Shown one piece after another: positions 46,639 to 56,020 of a stretch of DNA of 64,000 nucleotides. The notes under the pieces were generated by a model, which did no database searches, had not been told where the DNA came from, and saw nothing but the letters and a program-made list of their open reading frames with translations. The position numbers and the translations under genes are program-made. The DNA comes from Acidovorax sp. NCPPB 3576. GTDB taxonomy: Bacteria > Pseudomonadota > Gammaproteobacteria > Burkholderiales > Burkholderiaceae_C. Numbering within the stretch: the first letter of the stretch is position 1; the number at the start of each line of letters is the position of its first letter. The stretch is taken from assembly GCF_028473605.1 (NCBI RefSeq), contig NZ_CP097267.1, forward strand, positions 3,340,501 to 3,404,500, given 5' to 3'.

Positions 46639-47787
46639 ATGCCACGCACCGCCACTGCCACCGCCCCTGCCGCCGCTTCGCCGGCCCGCCCGCCCGCCAC
46701 CCGCCTGGCCCGCGGCCTGCGCTACGTCAACCCCGAGATGCCGGGCCTGAGCCGCGAGCGCAAGGGCGAGGGCTTTCGCTACCGCCAGCCAGACGGCCAA
46801 TGGCTGACCGACCCGGACGAGATCGCCCGCATCCAGCGCCTGGCCATCCCGCCCGCCTACACCGAGGTGTGGATCTGCCCGCTGCCCAACGGCCACCTGC
46901 AGGCCACGGGGCTGGACGCGCGCGGCCGGCGGCAGTACCGCTACCACGCCGACTGGCGCCTGCAGCGCGACGAGGCCAAGTTCGAACGCATGCAGGCCTT
47001 CGGCCGCGCCCTGCCCCGCATCCGCGCCCGGGTGGCGCGCGACCTGCGGGCCAAGTCGGGCCCGGCCTTGTCCCGCGAGCGGGTGCTCGCCACCCTGGTG
47101 CGCCTGCTGGACACCACCTACCTGCGCGTGGGCAACGAGGAATACGCCAGCACCAACCGCTCCTACGGCCTGACCACCTTGCGCACCCGCCATGCGGCGC
47201 TGCGCGGCAACAAGCTGCAGCTGCGGTTTCGCGGCAAGAGCGGCGTGCAGCAGGAGGCCACGCTGGACGACCCGCGCGTGGCCCGCGTCGTGCGCCGCTG
47301 CCAGCAGCTGCCGGGCCAGGAACTGTTCCAGTACGAGGGCGAAGACGGCGCGCTGCATGCCGTCGATTCCGGCGACGTGAACGACTACCTGCGCGAGATC
47401 ACCGGCACGCAGGAGGGCGAGCACTTCACCGCCAAGGATTTCCGCACCTGGCACGGCACCGTGCAGGCGCTGGAGCTGACGCGGCTGGCCTGCTCGCCCC
47501 AGCCCGGCGCGCCCGCGGTGACGGCCAAGCACATCCTGGCCGAGGTGGCGCGGCAACTGGGCAACACGCCGGCCGTGTGCAAGAAGTCGTACGTGCACCC
47601 CTCGGTGCTGGCGCTGGGATCGCGGCTCACGTCCGACGCCGGGCCGGACATGCAGGTGCTGTGGGAACGCATCGGCGGCACCAACACCCCGCGCGCGCTG
47701 CAGGCCGCCGAACGGCGGCTGCTGGCGTTCCTGCGGCACCAGGACCGCCCGGTGCGCGCTGCGCGCGCCCGCAAGGCCACGCACTGA
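46639..47787 (+). CDS. DNA topoisomerase IB (poxvirus-type)
   Basis: 382 residues. The bacterial topo IB domain begins LRYVNPEMPGLSRER and includes IPPAYTEVWICP, YLRVGNEEYA and FRGKSG, with the catalytic Tyr at about 318 in CKKSYVHP. Relaxes supercoils of both signs by a 3'-phosphotyrosine intermediate. It is an accessory enzyme common in environmental beta-proteobacteria. Confidence 0.94.
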   Translation: MPRTATATAPAAASPARPPATRLARGLRYVNPEMPGLSRERKGEGFRYRQPDGQWLTDPDEIARIQRLAIPPAYTEVWICPLPNGHLQATGLDARGRRQYRYHADWRLQRDEAKFERMQAFGRALPRIRARVARDLRAKSGPALSRERVLATLVRLLDTTYLRVGNEEYASTNRSYGLTTLRTRHAALRGNKLQLRFRGKSGVQQEATLDDPRVARVVRRCQQLPGQELFQYEGEDGALHAVDSGDVNDYLREITGTQEGEHFTAKDFRTWHGTVQALELTRLACSPQPGAPAVTAKHILAEVARQLGNTPAVCKKSYVHPSVLALGSRLTSDAGPDMQVLWERIGGTNTPRALQAAERRLLAFLRHQDRPVRAARARKATH

Positions 47788-47805
47788 GCCGGCGGTCAAC
47801 GAGGC

Positions 47806-47828
47806 GCTGGCACCTCTTCAGTGCCAGC
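47806..47828. terminator. Hairpin between topoisomerase IB and fumC
   Basis: GCTGGCAC and GTGCCAGC form an 8-bp stem with a 7-nt loop between converging genes. It lacks a T-run on either side, so a terminator role is only possible. Confidence 0.4.
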
Positions 47829-47842
47829 TCAGCGGCCGGCCT

Positions 47843-49228
47843 TCAGCGGCCAACCATGTTCCCCGGCACGACCCATTGGTCGAACTGCTCGCCGGTGACG
47901 TGGCCCGACGCCACGGCGGCCTCGCGCAGGCTGCTGCCCTCCTTGTGCGCCTTCTTGGCGATGAAGGCCGCCTTGTCGTAGCCGATGTGCGTGTTGAGCG
48001 CGGTCACCAGCATCAGCGAGCGGTCCACCAGCTCGGCGATGCGGTCGCGGTTGGGCTCGATGCCCACGGCGCAGTGGTCGTTGAAGCTCACCATGCCGTC
48101 GGCCAGCAGGCGCACGCTCTGCAGGAAGTTGTGGGCCACCATCGGGCGGAACACGTTCAGCTCGAAGTTGCCCGAGGCACCGCCGAAGTTGATCGCCACG
48201 TCGTTGCCGAACACCTGGGCGGCCAGCATCGTCACCGCCTCGCTCTGCGTCGGGTTGACCTTGCCCGGCATGATCGACGAGCCGGGCTCGTTTTCAGGAA
48301 TGCTCAGCTCGCCGATGCCGCTGCGCGGGCCGCTCGCCAGCCAGCGCACGTCGTTGGTGATCTTCATCAGGCTGGCGGCCAGGGTCTTGAGCGCGCCGTG
48401 CGCATGCACCAGGGCATCGACCGAAGCCAGGGCCTCGAACTTGTTGGGCGCCGTGACGAACGGCAGCCCGGTCAGGCGCGCCAGCTCGGCCGCGGCCTGC
48501 TCGGCATAGCCCTTGGGGGCGTTCAGGCCGGTGCCCACGGCGGTGCCGCCCAGGGCCAGTTCGCACAGGTGCGGCAGCGCGGCGCGCACGTGGCGTTCGC
48601 CGTGATCGAGCTGCGCCACGTAGCCCGAGAACTCCTGGCCCAGCGTGAGCGGAGTGGCGTCCTGCAGGTGGGTGCGGCCGATCTTCACGATGCCGTCGAA
48701 GTCCTCGGCCTTTTGCGCCAGCGTGGCACGCAGCCTGGCCAGGGCGGGCAGCAGCCGGTGCGTGAGCGCCTCCACCGCGGCCACGTGCATGGCGGTGGGG
48801 AACACGTCGTTGCTCGACTGGCTGCGGTTCACGTCATCGTTGGGGTGCACCAGGCGGGCCTCGCCGCGCTCGCCGCCCAGGATCTCGCTGGCGCGGTTGG
48901 CCAGCACCTCGTTGACGTTCATGTTGGTCTGCGTGCCCGAGCCCGTCTGCCACACCACGAGCGGGAACTCGCCCGGGTGCCGGCCGGCGATCACCTCGTC
49001 GGCCGCGGCCACGATGGCATCGGTCTTCTTCGCGTCCTGCAATCCCAGCGCCTGGTTGACCACGGCCGAGGCGCGCTTGACCTGCGCCAGGGCCTGGATG
49101 ATCTCGCGCGGCTGCTGCTCGCCGGAGATGTCGAAGTTCTGCAGCGACCGCTGCGTTTGCGCGCCCCAAAGCTGGTGGGCCGGCACCCCGATGGGGCCGA
49201 AGGTGTCGCGTTCGATGCGGGTAGTCAT
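47843..49228 (-). CDS. fumC: Fumarate hydratase, class II
   Basis: 461 residues. The signature [13 protein letters not shown] with the catalytic Ser, plus [13 protein letters not shown] and [16 protein letters not shown], mark the fumarase/aspartase superfamily and the fumarase branch. Interconverts fumarate and malate without an Fe-S cluster, so it works under oxidative stress or iron shortage. A class I enzyme is encoded 2.5 kb away. Confidence 0.96.
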   Translation of the reverse strand: MTTRIERDTFGPIGVPAHQLWGAQTQRSLQNFDISGEQQPREIIQALAQVKRASAVVNQALGLQDAKKTDAIVAAADEVIAGRHPGEFPLVVWQTGSGTQTNMNVNEVLANRASEILGGERGEARLVHPNDDVNRSQSSNDVFPTAMHVAAVEALTHRLLPALARLRATLAQKAEDFDGIVKIGRTHLQDATPLTLGQEFSGYVAQLDHGERHVRAALPHLCELALGGTAVGTGLNAPKGYAEQAAAELARLTGLPFVTAPNKFEALASVDALVHAHGALKTLAASLMKITNDVRWLASGPRSGIGELSIPENEPGSSIMPGKVNPTQSEAVTMLAAQVFGNDVAINFGGASGNFELNVFRPMVAHNFLQSVRLLADGMVSFNDHCAVGIEPNRDRIAELVDRSLMLVTALNTHIGYDKAAFIAKKAHKEGSSLREAAVASGHVTGEQFDQWVVPGNMVGR

Positions 49229-49414
49229 GTCGGGCGGGTCCGGTGGTGAGAAAACAAGGGGCGCACACGGTGCGTATCACCCAAAAGCATAACGCGAAAC
49301 AAAACCATTCTCATCGGTGAGGACCTAGCAGCGCAGAGACCCTCACTGCCCCCGGGAGAGCCCGCGGTGGATACACTTGGACACCTTTGGCCCCCGTGCG
49401 GTCGCCGCCCTTTC

Positions 49415-51634
49415 ATGCCCCCCGAACTCGCCCAACCGTTGACTGGCTTCCTGCCGTCGCACCACGATCCGTTGGTGGTGGCGGCATCGTTTGCCGTGGC
49501 GGTGCTGGCCTCCTATGTCACGCTGAACCTCGCCCGCCGCGTGCGCACCTCCCAGCGCCGCATCGGCCTGGCCTGGTGGGCCGCGGGTTCGCTGGTGATG
49601 GGCACGGGCATCTGGTCCATGCACTTTCTGGGCATGCTGGCCTTCGAGCTGCCCATTCCGCTCGGGTTTACCGGTGCGATCACCGCCCTGTCATGGCTGT
49701 CTGCCGTGGCGGCCTCCGCCGTCGCGCTGGGCATGGCCAGCCTGGAGCGGTTCCGGTGGCTGCACCTGGCCTTCGGGGCGCTGGCCATGGGCAGCGGCAT
49801 CAGCGCCATGCACTACATCGGCATGCGGGCCATGCACTTGTCGGTCGGCATCGTCTGGAACGGCTTGTACGTGGCGCTGTCCATCGGGGTCGCCGTGCTG
49901 GCATCGGCAATGGCGCTCTGGCTCTTTCGCACGTTGCAGCGCATGCACGGCAACCGCCGCAGGGTGTTTCAGGCAGCAGCATCGCTCGTGATGGCTGCGG
50001 CGATCTGCGGCATGCATTACATCGGCATGGCCGCCGCCCAATTCCCGCAAGGCACCGTGTGCCTGAGCGCGAATGCACTGGGCGGCCCGGGGCTGGCGGC
50101 CATGGTGGCGGTCATCACGCTGCTGCTGATGCTCAGCACGCTGTTCATCTCCATCCTCGATGCGCGGCTGCAGAACGTCGCGCGCCGGCTCACCCAGTCG
50201 CTGCAGGACAGCAATGCCAAGCTCCAGCAGGCCAATGCCGAACTGCAAAAACGCGCGTTCGCCGATGCGCTCACCGGCCTGCCCAACCGCCTGCTGTTCG
50301 AAGACCGCCTGGCCCACGCCCTGCTGCGCCTGGAGCGCACCAACCACCACCGCGTGCTGGACCGCCTGGCCGTGCTGTTCGTGGACCTGGACGGCTTCAA
50401 GCCCATCAACGACTCCTTCGGCCATGCCGCGGGCGATGCCATCCTGTCGGAAGCCGCACAGCGCCTGCGGGCCGAGGCGCGCGAAAGCGACACCGTGGCC
50501 CGCGTGGGCGGCGACGAATTCCTGCTGCTGCTGGAAGACGTGGGCAACACGGCCGACTGCATCGTCGTTGCCAACCGCATCCTCGCATCGCTCGCCCTGC
50601 CCTTCCATGTGGCCGGCCGTCAGGTGCAGATCGGCTGCTCCATCGGCGTGGTGCTGCACCCCGACCACGGCGACCGCGACAAGCTGGTGGCCAATGCCGA
50701 TGCCGCCATGTATGCGGCCAAACGCGCGGGCGGCAACAGCTACGCCATGTTCGAGCCCCACATGGGCTCCGACGCATCCGACCAGCTGGAACTGCAAAAC
50801 GACCTGCGCCACGCCCTCGCGCGCGGCGAACTCGCGCTGCACTACCAGCCCAAGATCGACGGCAAGCGCGGCCGCATCAACGGCGTGGAGGCGCTGCTGC
50901 GCTGGCGCCACCCCACGCGCGGCATGGTGAGCCCGCTGGTGTTCATCGGCCTGGCCGAGCGCTTCGGGCTGATCGGCCAGCTGGGCGCCTGGGTCATCGA
51001 AGAGGCCTGCCGGCAGATGGCCGACTGGGCGCGCAGCGGCCTGCACATGCGCGTAGCGATCAACCTGTCGGTGCACCAGTTGCGCGAAAGCGGCTTGGCC
51101 GAGCGCATCGAACACGCGCTGCAGTTCCATGGCCTGGATGCCTCGCAGTTGCTGTGCGAGATCACCGAATCGGTCGCCATGGAAGACACCAAGGCCACGC
51201 AGCGCACCTTCGAAGGCCTGGCGCGCATCGGCGTGTTCCTGTCCATCGACGACTTCGGCACCGGCTATTCGAGCCTGAACTACCTGCGCCAGTTGCCGGC
51301 CCAGCAGCTCAAGATCGACCGCAGCTTCGTGAATGACCTCGAACACGAAGAAGACGCCCGCGCCGTGGTGGATGCCGTGGTGCGGCTGGCCCATGCCCTG
51401 GGCCTGCGCGTGGTGGCCGAGGGCGTGGAAACCAGCGGCCAGCGCGACATCCTGCTGGCCATGCGCTGCGACGAGCTGCAGGGCTTTTTCTACGCCCGCC
51501 CCATGCCGGCCGACGTGCTGCTGGCCTGGGCCCAGGGCGACAAGCCGGAAGGCTCGGCGGATTTTGCGCCGTCCGTGATCGGCGGGCTGGGGCCTGCCGA
51601 CAGCCTGCCGTTCGACGCCGCGCCGCGCGGCTGA
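49415..51634 (+). CDS. MHYT-GGDEF-EAL cyclic-di-GMP protein
   Basis: 739 residues from ATG 49415; a GTG at 49367 in frame is a less likely start. Seven-helix MHYT sensor with MHFLGM and two MHYIGM motifs, thought to bind copper or sense diatomic gas. Next a GGDEF domain (RVGGDEFLLLLEDV, intact) and an EAL domain (GVEALLRW, DDFGTGYSSLNYL). Both catalytic sites look complete, so it may make or degrade c-di-GMP depending on the sensor. Divergent from fumC. Confidence 0.93.
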   Translation: MPPELAQPLTGFLPSHHDPLVVAASFAVAVLASYVTLNLARRVRTSQRRIGLAWWAAGSLVMGTGIWSMHFLGMLAFELPIPLGFTGAITALSWLSAVAASAVALGMASLERFRWLHLAFGALAMGSGISAMHYIGMRAMHLSVGIVWNGLYVALSIGVAVLASAMALWLFRTLQRMHGNRRRVFQAAASLVMAAAICGMHYIGMAAAQFPQGTVCLSANALGGPGLAAMVAVITLLLMLSTLFISILDARLQNVARRLTQSLQDSNAKLQQANAELQKRAFADALTGLPNRLLFEDRLAHALLRLERTNHHRVLDRLAVLFVDLDGFKPINDSFGHAAGDAILSEAAQRLRAEARESDTVARVGGDEFLLLLEDVGNTADCIVVANRILASLALPFHVAGRQVQIGCSIGVVLHPDHGDRDKLVANADAAMYAAKRAGGNSYAMFEPHMGSDASDQLELQNDLRHALARGELALHYQPKIDGKRGRINGVEALLRWRHPTRGMVSPLVFIGLAERFGLIGQLGAWVIEEACRQMADWARSGLHMRVAINLSVHQLRESGLAERIEHALQFHGLDASQLLCEITESVAMEDTKATQRTFEGLARIGVFLSIDDFGTGYSSLNYLRQLPAQQLKIDRSFVNDLEHEEDARAVVDAVVRLAHALGLRVVAEGVETSGQRDILLAMRCDELQGFFYARPMPADVLLAWAQGDKPEGSADFAPSVIGGLGPADSLPFDAAPRG

Positions 51635-51708
51635 ACGCCGCCAGCGCCGTCCGGAGCGGGCGGCGATAATTGCGCGGTCCCGTTTCTCTCCAAAAAACAC
51701 ACCCCACC

Positions 51709-53262
51709 ATGACCACGACCATCCGGTACCACGACCTCGTGGAGTCCGTTGCTGCGTCCCTGCAGTACATCAGCTACTACCACCCCGCCGACTTCATCGC
51801 CCACCTGGCGCGCGCCTACGAGCGCGAGCAGAGCCCTGCGGCCAAGGACGCGATGGCGCAGATCCTCACCAACAGCAAGATGAGCGCGACCGGCCAGCGC
51901 CCCATCTGCCAGGACACCGGCATCGTCAACGTGTTCCTGAAGATCGGCATGGACGTGCGCTGGGAAGGCTTTCCCGGCGGCCTGGAAGACGCCATCAACG
52001 AAGGCGTGCGCCGCGGCTACAACCACCCCGACAACACGCTGCGCGCCAGCGTCGTGGCCGACCCGCAGTTCGCCCGCAAGAACACCAAGGACAACACGCC
52101 TGCCGTGACCTTCACGCAGATCGTGCCGGGCGACACCGTGGACATCACCGTCGCGGCCAAGGGCGGCGGCAGCGAGAACAAGTCCAAGATGGTCATGATG
52201 AACCCCAGCGACAACCTGGTGGACTGGGTGCTCAAGACCGTGCCGACGATGGGCGCCGGCTGGTGCCCGCCCGGCATGCTGGGCATCGGCATCGGCGGCA
52301 CCGCGGAAAAAGCCGTGCTGCTGGCCAAGGAAAGCCTGATGGACGACCTGAACATGTACGAGCTGCAGGCCAAGGCTGCGCGCGGCGAGAAGCTCGACCA
52401 GGTCGAGGAACTGCGCCTGGAGCTGTACGAGAAGGTCAACGCCCTGGGCATCGGCGCGCAGGGTCTGGGCGGCCTCAGCACCGTGCTGGACATCAAGGTC
52501 AAGATGTACCCCACGCATGCAGCCTCCAAGCCCGTGGCGATGATCCCCAACTGCGCCGCCACGCGCCACGCGCACTTCGTGCTCGACGGCTCCGGCCCCG
52601 CCTATCTGGAGGCGCCCTCGCTCGACCTGTGGCCCAAGATCGACTGGGCGCCCGACTACAACAAGAGCCGCCGCGTCAACCTGGACACCCTCACCAAGGA
52701 AGAAGTGGCGAGCTGGAAGCCGGGCGACACGCTGCTGCTCAACGGCAAGATGCTCACCGGCCGCGATGCCGCGCACAAGCGCATCCAGGACATGCTGGCC
52801 AAGGGCGAGAAGCTGCCCGTGGACTTCACCAACCGCGTCATCTACTACGTGGGCCCCGTGGACCCGGTCAAGGACGAGGCCGTGGGCCCCGCCGGTCCCA
52901 CCACCGCCACGCGCATGGACAAGTTCACCGAAATGATGCTGGCCGAAACGGGCCTGATCTCGATGATCGGCAAGTCCGAGCGCGGCCCGGTCGCCATCGA
53001 AGCCATCAAGAAGCACCGAAGCGCCTACCTGATGGCCGTGGGCGGCGCCGCCTATCTGGTCAGCAAGGCCATCAAGGAAGCCAAGGTCGTCGGCTTTGCC
53101 GATCTGGGCATGGAAGCCATCTACGAGTTCACCGTGGTGGACATGCCAGTGACCGTGGCCGTGGACGCTGGCGGCACCAGCGCCCACATCACCGGCCCGG
53201 CGGAGTGGCAAAAGCGCATCGCCACGGGCGAGTTCAAGTCCATCGATCTCGTCGCCGCTTGA
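51709..53262 (+). CDS. Fumarate hydratase, class I (Fe-S)
   Basis: 517 residues from ATG 51709. Cluster-binding Cys occur in RPICQDTG, GAGWCPPGM and MIPNCAATRH; the C-terminal beta half begins at about residue 320 (RRVNLDTLTKEEVASWKPGD). Oxygen-sensitive fumarase of the TCA cycle. With fumC the cell has an iron-rich and an iron-free form. Confidence 0.95.
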   Translation: MTTTIRYHDLVESVAASLQYISYYHPADFIAHLARAYEREQSPAAKDAMAQILTNSKMSATGQRPICQDTGIVNVFLKIGMDVRWEGFPGGLEDAINEGVRRGYNHPDNTLRASVVADPQFARKNTKDNTPAVTFTQIVPGDTVDITVAAKGGGSENKSKMVMMNPSDNLVDWVLKTVPTMGAGWCPPGMLGIGIGGTAEKAVLLAKESLMDDLNMYELQAKAARGEKLDQVEELRLELYEKVNALGIGAQGLGGLSTVLDIKVKMYPTHAASKPVAMIPNCAATRHAHFVLDGSGPAYLEAPSLDLWPKIDWAPDYNKSRRVNLDTLTKEEVASWKPGDTLLLNGKMLTGRDAAHKRIQDMLAKGEKLPVDFTNRVIYYVGPVDPVKDEAVGPAGPTTATRMDKFTEMMLAETGLISMIGKSERGPVAIEAIKKHRSAYLMAVGGAAYLVSKAIKEAKVVGFADLGMEAIYEFTVVDMPVTVAVDAGGTSAHITGPAEWQKRIATGEFKSIDLVAA

Positions 53263-53362
53263 ACTCTATCCCCGGCTGCGGCTGCGGCTCCAGGCGTGGC
53301 CTGCAGCCGATGGGGCCGCCAGAGTTTTCTGATTTTTCCGTTCACATCGCACCAAGGCACGC

Positions 53363-54283
53363 ATGACGCCCACCTCGCAGCAACGCCCCATCGGTGTGTT
53401 CGACAGCGGCATCGGCGGCCTGAGCGTGCTGCGCGCACTGCAAGCCGAGCTTCCGCACGAACGATTCGTCTATCTGGCGGACAGCGGCCATGCGCCCTAT
53501 GGCGAGCGGGGCGACGCCTATGTCGCCGCGCGCACCCACGCGATCACCCGCTATCTGCAAGCGGAACATGGCATCAAGGCGCTGGTCGTGGCCTGCAACA
53601 CGGCCACGGCCGCAGCGATCCATGAGGTCCGCACGCAATGCCCGGACCTGCCCCTCGTCGGCCTGGAGCCGGCCATCAAGCCCGCAGTGGCGCTGAGCCA
53701 GACCGGGCGCATCGGCGTCATCGGCACGCGGGGCACGCTCACCAGCAGCAAGTTCGCGCTGCTGCTGGGGTCGCTGCAATCGCAGGCCGAGTTTGTGGTC
53801 CAGCCCTGCGATGGTCTGGCCTACGCCATCGAACGCAGCACAGAACATGCGGTGCCGGCCGCCGCCGCTGAATCCTCCGAGGTGCGCGAACTGTGCACGC
53901 GCTACATCGGCGCCATGGGAGCGTTCGGCACCACCGCCGGCAGCATCGACACGTTGGTGCTGGGCTGTACGCACTATGTGTTCGCCGAAGAAGAATTGCG
54001 CGCGCTCATCGGCCCGGCGGTGCGCCTAGTGGACACCGGCGAGCCGGTCGCAAGGCAAACCCGCCGGCTGCTTCAGGCCACAGGCCTCCTGGCCGAGCCC
54101 GGCGATCAAGTCCCGCCAGCACGGGACCGCATTCGATTGATGACCACGGGCTCGCTACGGCCCCTGCAGGCGGCTGCGCAGCGCTGGCTGCAACTGCCCG
54201 CCCAGTGCTGCAGCGTAGCGGCCGTATCTGGAAACGGCACTGGCCCAGTGGCACATGAGTCCAATCAGGCTCTGGCGCAATAA
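53363..54283 (+). CDS. murI: Glutamate racemase
   Basis: 306 residues. GVFDSGIGGLSV at the N-terminus, catalytic Cys78 in VACNTATA and Cys202 in LGCTHYVF, with YGER in the substrate loop. Makes D-glutamate for peptidoglycan. The last residues (HESNQALAQ) and the stop codon overlap a copy of the dispersed palindromic repeat, which probably altered the C-terminus. Confidence 0.95.
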   Translation: MTPTSQQRPIGVFDSGIGGLSVLRALQAELPHERFVYLADSGHAPYGERGDAYVAARTHAITRYLQAEHGIKALVVACNTATAAAIHEVRTQCPDLPLVGLEPAIKPAVALSQTGRIGVIGTRGTLTSSKFALLLGSLQSQAEFVVQPCDGLAYAIERSTEHAVPAAAAESSEVRELCTRYIGAMGAFGTTAGSIDTLVLGCTHYVFAEEELRALIGPAVRLVDTGEPVARQTRRLLQATGLLAEPGDQVPPARDRIRLMTTGSLRPLQAAAQRWLQLPAQCCSVAAVSGNGTGPVAHESNQALAQ

Positions 54284-54317
54284 ATACGCCGGCACATTGC
54301 TACACAAACAATAGCAA
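54271..54317 (-). repeat. Dispersed palindromic repeat, copy F (overlaps the murI stop)
   Basis: On the minus strand TTGCTATTGTTTGTGTAGCA, then ATGTGCCGGCGTAT, a diverged copy. It contains the murI stop and lies next to the end of the metallopeptidase gene, so it forms the junction of the converging genes. Confidence 0.6.
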
Positions 54318-54833
54318 TCAGGCACCCCAGAGGCGTTCCCCCGCGTGCTCGATATGGGTCAGATACAACCGGGTATCGAACTCATACTGGTGGTAGCGGG
54401 GCTCCATGTGCTCGCATAGCTGATAGAACGCCTTGTCGTGGTTCTTTTCGCGCAAGTGGGCCAGTTCGTGCACCACGATCATGCGCAAAAACTCTTCCGG
54501 CACCTGCTTGAACATGGAGGCGATGCGGATCTCGTGGCGCGCCGTCAGGCGCCCGCCCTGAACACGCGCCGACGAGGTGTGAAGACCCAAGGCATGCCGC
54601 ACCACATGGATCTTGCTGTCGAAAACCACCTTCTGCACCGTATCGGCTTTGCGCAGATGCTGCGCCTTCAGGTCGGCGGCATATTGGTACAGCGCCTTGT
54701 CGGTGCGAACAGCATGCGCCTGGGGATAGCGGCGCTGCAGCATGGCCGCCAAGCCGCCTTCGGCGATGAGCGTGCGCACCTGATCCTGCAAGGCATCCGG
54801 GTACGCACGAAGGTAAGGCAGTTCGATCGCCAT
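54318..54833 (-). CDS. YgjP-like zinc metallopeptidase
   Basis: 171 residues from ATG 54833; an upstream ATG at 54950 adds an unrelated Ala-rich leader. The zinc site HELAHLREKNHDKAFY (HExxH plus the downstream His) is the M48/WLM-like motif of the YgjP (DUF45) family, preceded by the R-hairpin ARHEIRIASMFKQVP. Cytoplasmic; function in this family not settled. Confidence 0.83.
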   Translation of the reverse strand: MAIELPYLRAYPDALQDQVRTLIAEGGLAAMLQRRYPQAHAVRTDKALYQYAADLKAQHLRKADTVQKVVFDSKIHVVRHALGLHTSSARVQGGRLTARHEIRIASMFKQVPEEFLRMIVVHELAHLREKNHDKAFYQLCEHMEPRYHQYEFDTRLYLTHIEHAGERLWGA

Positions 54834-54900
54834 CGGTCCCGACCCGCTGGCCGCCTCTGGATGAGAGGCCACCGGATCTTTCGAGAAAACGCGTGCGCTC

Positions 54901-55533
54901 TCAGTGCAGATGGCGGGGGCGGCGCCCGCCGCTGCCACCATGGCCGCCACCGGAACCGCCGCTGCCGCGTGGCGGCTTGCCGATCTCCAGCGAGTTCACC
55001 AGGGCATCGAAACGCTGCGAGAACAGCTTGTCGATCTCAGCCACCACGCCGCCCAGTTCGGCGCCATCGAAGTGGCGCTCCATCATGTTCACCACATCCT
55101 GCACGAGCAGATCGCGCTGCACCTGCATGATGGCTGCAGGGGTCGGGCCCACGAACAGCATGAGGAAGTCGTCACGCGCTTCGGTGCCGTCATCCTCCTC
55201 GTCTTCATCGAAGTCGGTGTCATAGAACGTGACCTCAATGGCCGCGCCCTGCTCCGACAACTCGTTGAGGCTCATGCACATCTCGTCGAGCGACTGGCGG
55301 AAGTCCTCGTCGCCGCGCACCGTCCAGCAGATTTGCAGGGTGTGCTCCTTGGCGTCGAACTGGATGCCAGGCTCTTCCTCATAGGCGCTCGCCGCACCGT
55401 CAGCCAAGGAGCGGGCTCCAGCGTACTTCCAGAGCGGCTTCAAGGCCTCTTGCAATTGATCAAACCCTGCATCGGCACGCAACTGCACCTGGCCGTGGAC
55501 ATGGATTTCAAAGGGAGCGTTGTAACTTGACAT
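54901..55533 (-). CDS. Conserved protein of unknown function with Asp/Glu linker and Gly/His tail
   Basis: 210 residues. An N-terminal globular part (MSSYNAPFEIHVHGQVQLRAD..., described in part) with two similar halves, an acidic stretch DTDFDEDEEDDGTEA near residue 105, and a Gly-rich tail with His residues (GSGGSGGGHGGSGG). I recognise it only as a family restricted to Comamonadaceae and neighbours. Soluble, no signal peptide. It is transcribed with the metallopeptidase gene (67-bp gap). Confidence 0.7.
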   Translation of the reverse strand: MSSYNAPFEIHVHGQVQLRADAGFDQLQEALKPLWKYAGARSLADGAASAYEEEPGIQFDAKEHTLQICWTVRGDEDFRQSLDEMCMSLNELSEQGAAIEVTFYDTDFDEDEEDDGTEARDDFLMLFVGPTPAAIMQVQRDLLVQDVVNMMERHFDGAELGGVVAEIDKLFSQRFDALVNSLEIGKPPRGSGGSGGGHGGSGGRRPRHLH

Positions 55534-55546
55534 GATCGAATCGTAA

Positions 55547-55638
55547 TGGTGCCCCGAGCCGGGGTCGAACCGGCACGCCCCTTTTCAGGAAGCGGCGGAT
55601 TTTAAGTCCGCAGTGTCTACCAATTTCACCATCGGGGC
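55547..55638 (-). tRNA. tRNA-Leu (UAA)
   Basis: A complete cloverleaf on the minus strand: acceptor GCCCCGA pairs with TCGGGGC before ACCA; anticodon stem GCGGA/TCCGC with loop CTTAAAA (anticodon TAA); a long variable arm; T-loop GGTTCGACCCC. CCA is encoded. Long variable arm and anticodon give leucine. Confidence 0.97.
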
Positions 55639-55751
55639 GCCGGCTGCGCGGCGCGCGCCTCGCATTCAAGCGTAACCCGGGCCACGCAGGTGCGCAACGC
55701 TCCAAATACGGATCAGCAGTTCGCTATGAACAACCGATTCGCGCAATAAAA

Positions 55752-55773
55752 AAGGGAAGCCGAAGCTTCCCTT
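55752..55773. terminator. Hairpin, bidirectional terminator-like
   Basis: AAGGGAAGC and GCTTCCCTT form a 9-bp stem around CGAA. It has AAAA on its left and only TTAC on its right, so it fits a terminator on the minus strand for whatever was once transcribed from the island side. Confidence 0.55.
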
Positions 55774-55780
55774 ACAAAAC

Positions 55781-55804
55781 TGGAGCGGGAAAAGGGACTA
55801 GAAC
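55781..55804 (-). other. Degenerate tRNA-Gly 3' end, possible attachment site remnant
   Basis: On the minus strand GTTCTAGTCCCTTTTCCCGCTCCA resembles the 3' end of tRNA-Gly (TTCGAGTCTCGTTTCCCGCTCCA) with few changes. No remainder of a tRNA is present. ICEclc-type elements integrate at the 3' end of tRNA-Gly genes, so this may be an element end. It marks the start of accessory DNA. Confidence 0.5.
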
Positions 55805-56020
55805 CTAGCCTCTAACCGCTTGATTTCTAACAACTTTCTCATATCCCGGGCTTTGGGATGGACATGATTATAGACTTGTTTTTACCCATAGGCAAACGCA
55901 TTGCTCGAAAGAGCGGAAAGGTCGTAGCCTTCAGGATGGTGGACGGATCATGAGGCCACCGACATCTGCTCGACACGGATGATCAGATCTAGCCAAGCGA
56001 CAACTACCGAAAGGCAAAAA

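Larger units (their letters stand above)
55639..56020. other. Junction of core and accessory DNA
   Basis: About 380 bp between tRNA-Leu and the first island gene. It has the terminator hairpin at 55752 and the tRNA-Gly-like fragment at 55781; nothing else is supported. AT-rich from 55800 on. Confidence 0.5.

Noticed and set aside
55547..55638. tRNA-Leu as the insertion site of the ICE
   Set aside because: The tRNA is complete and no duplicate of its 3' end is visible to the right within the window; the tRNA-Gly-like fragment is a better candidate.
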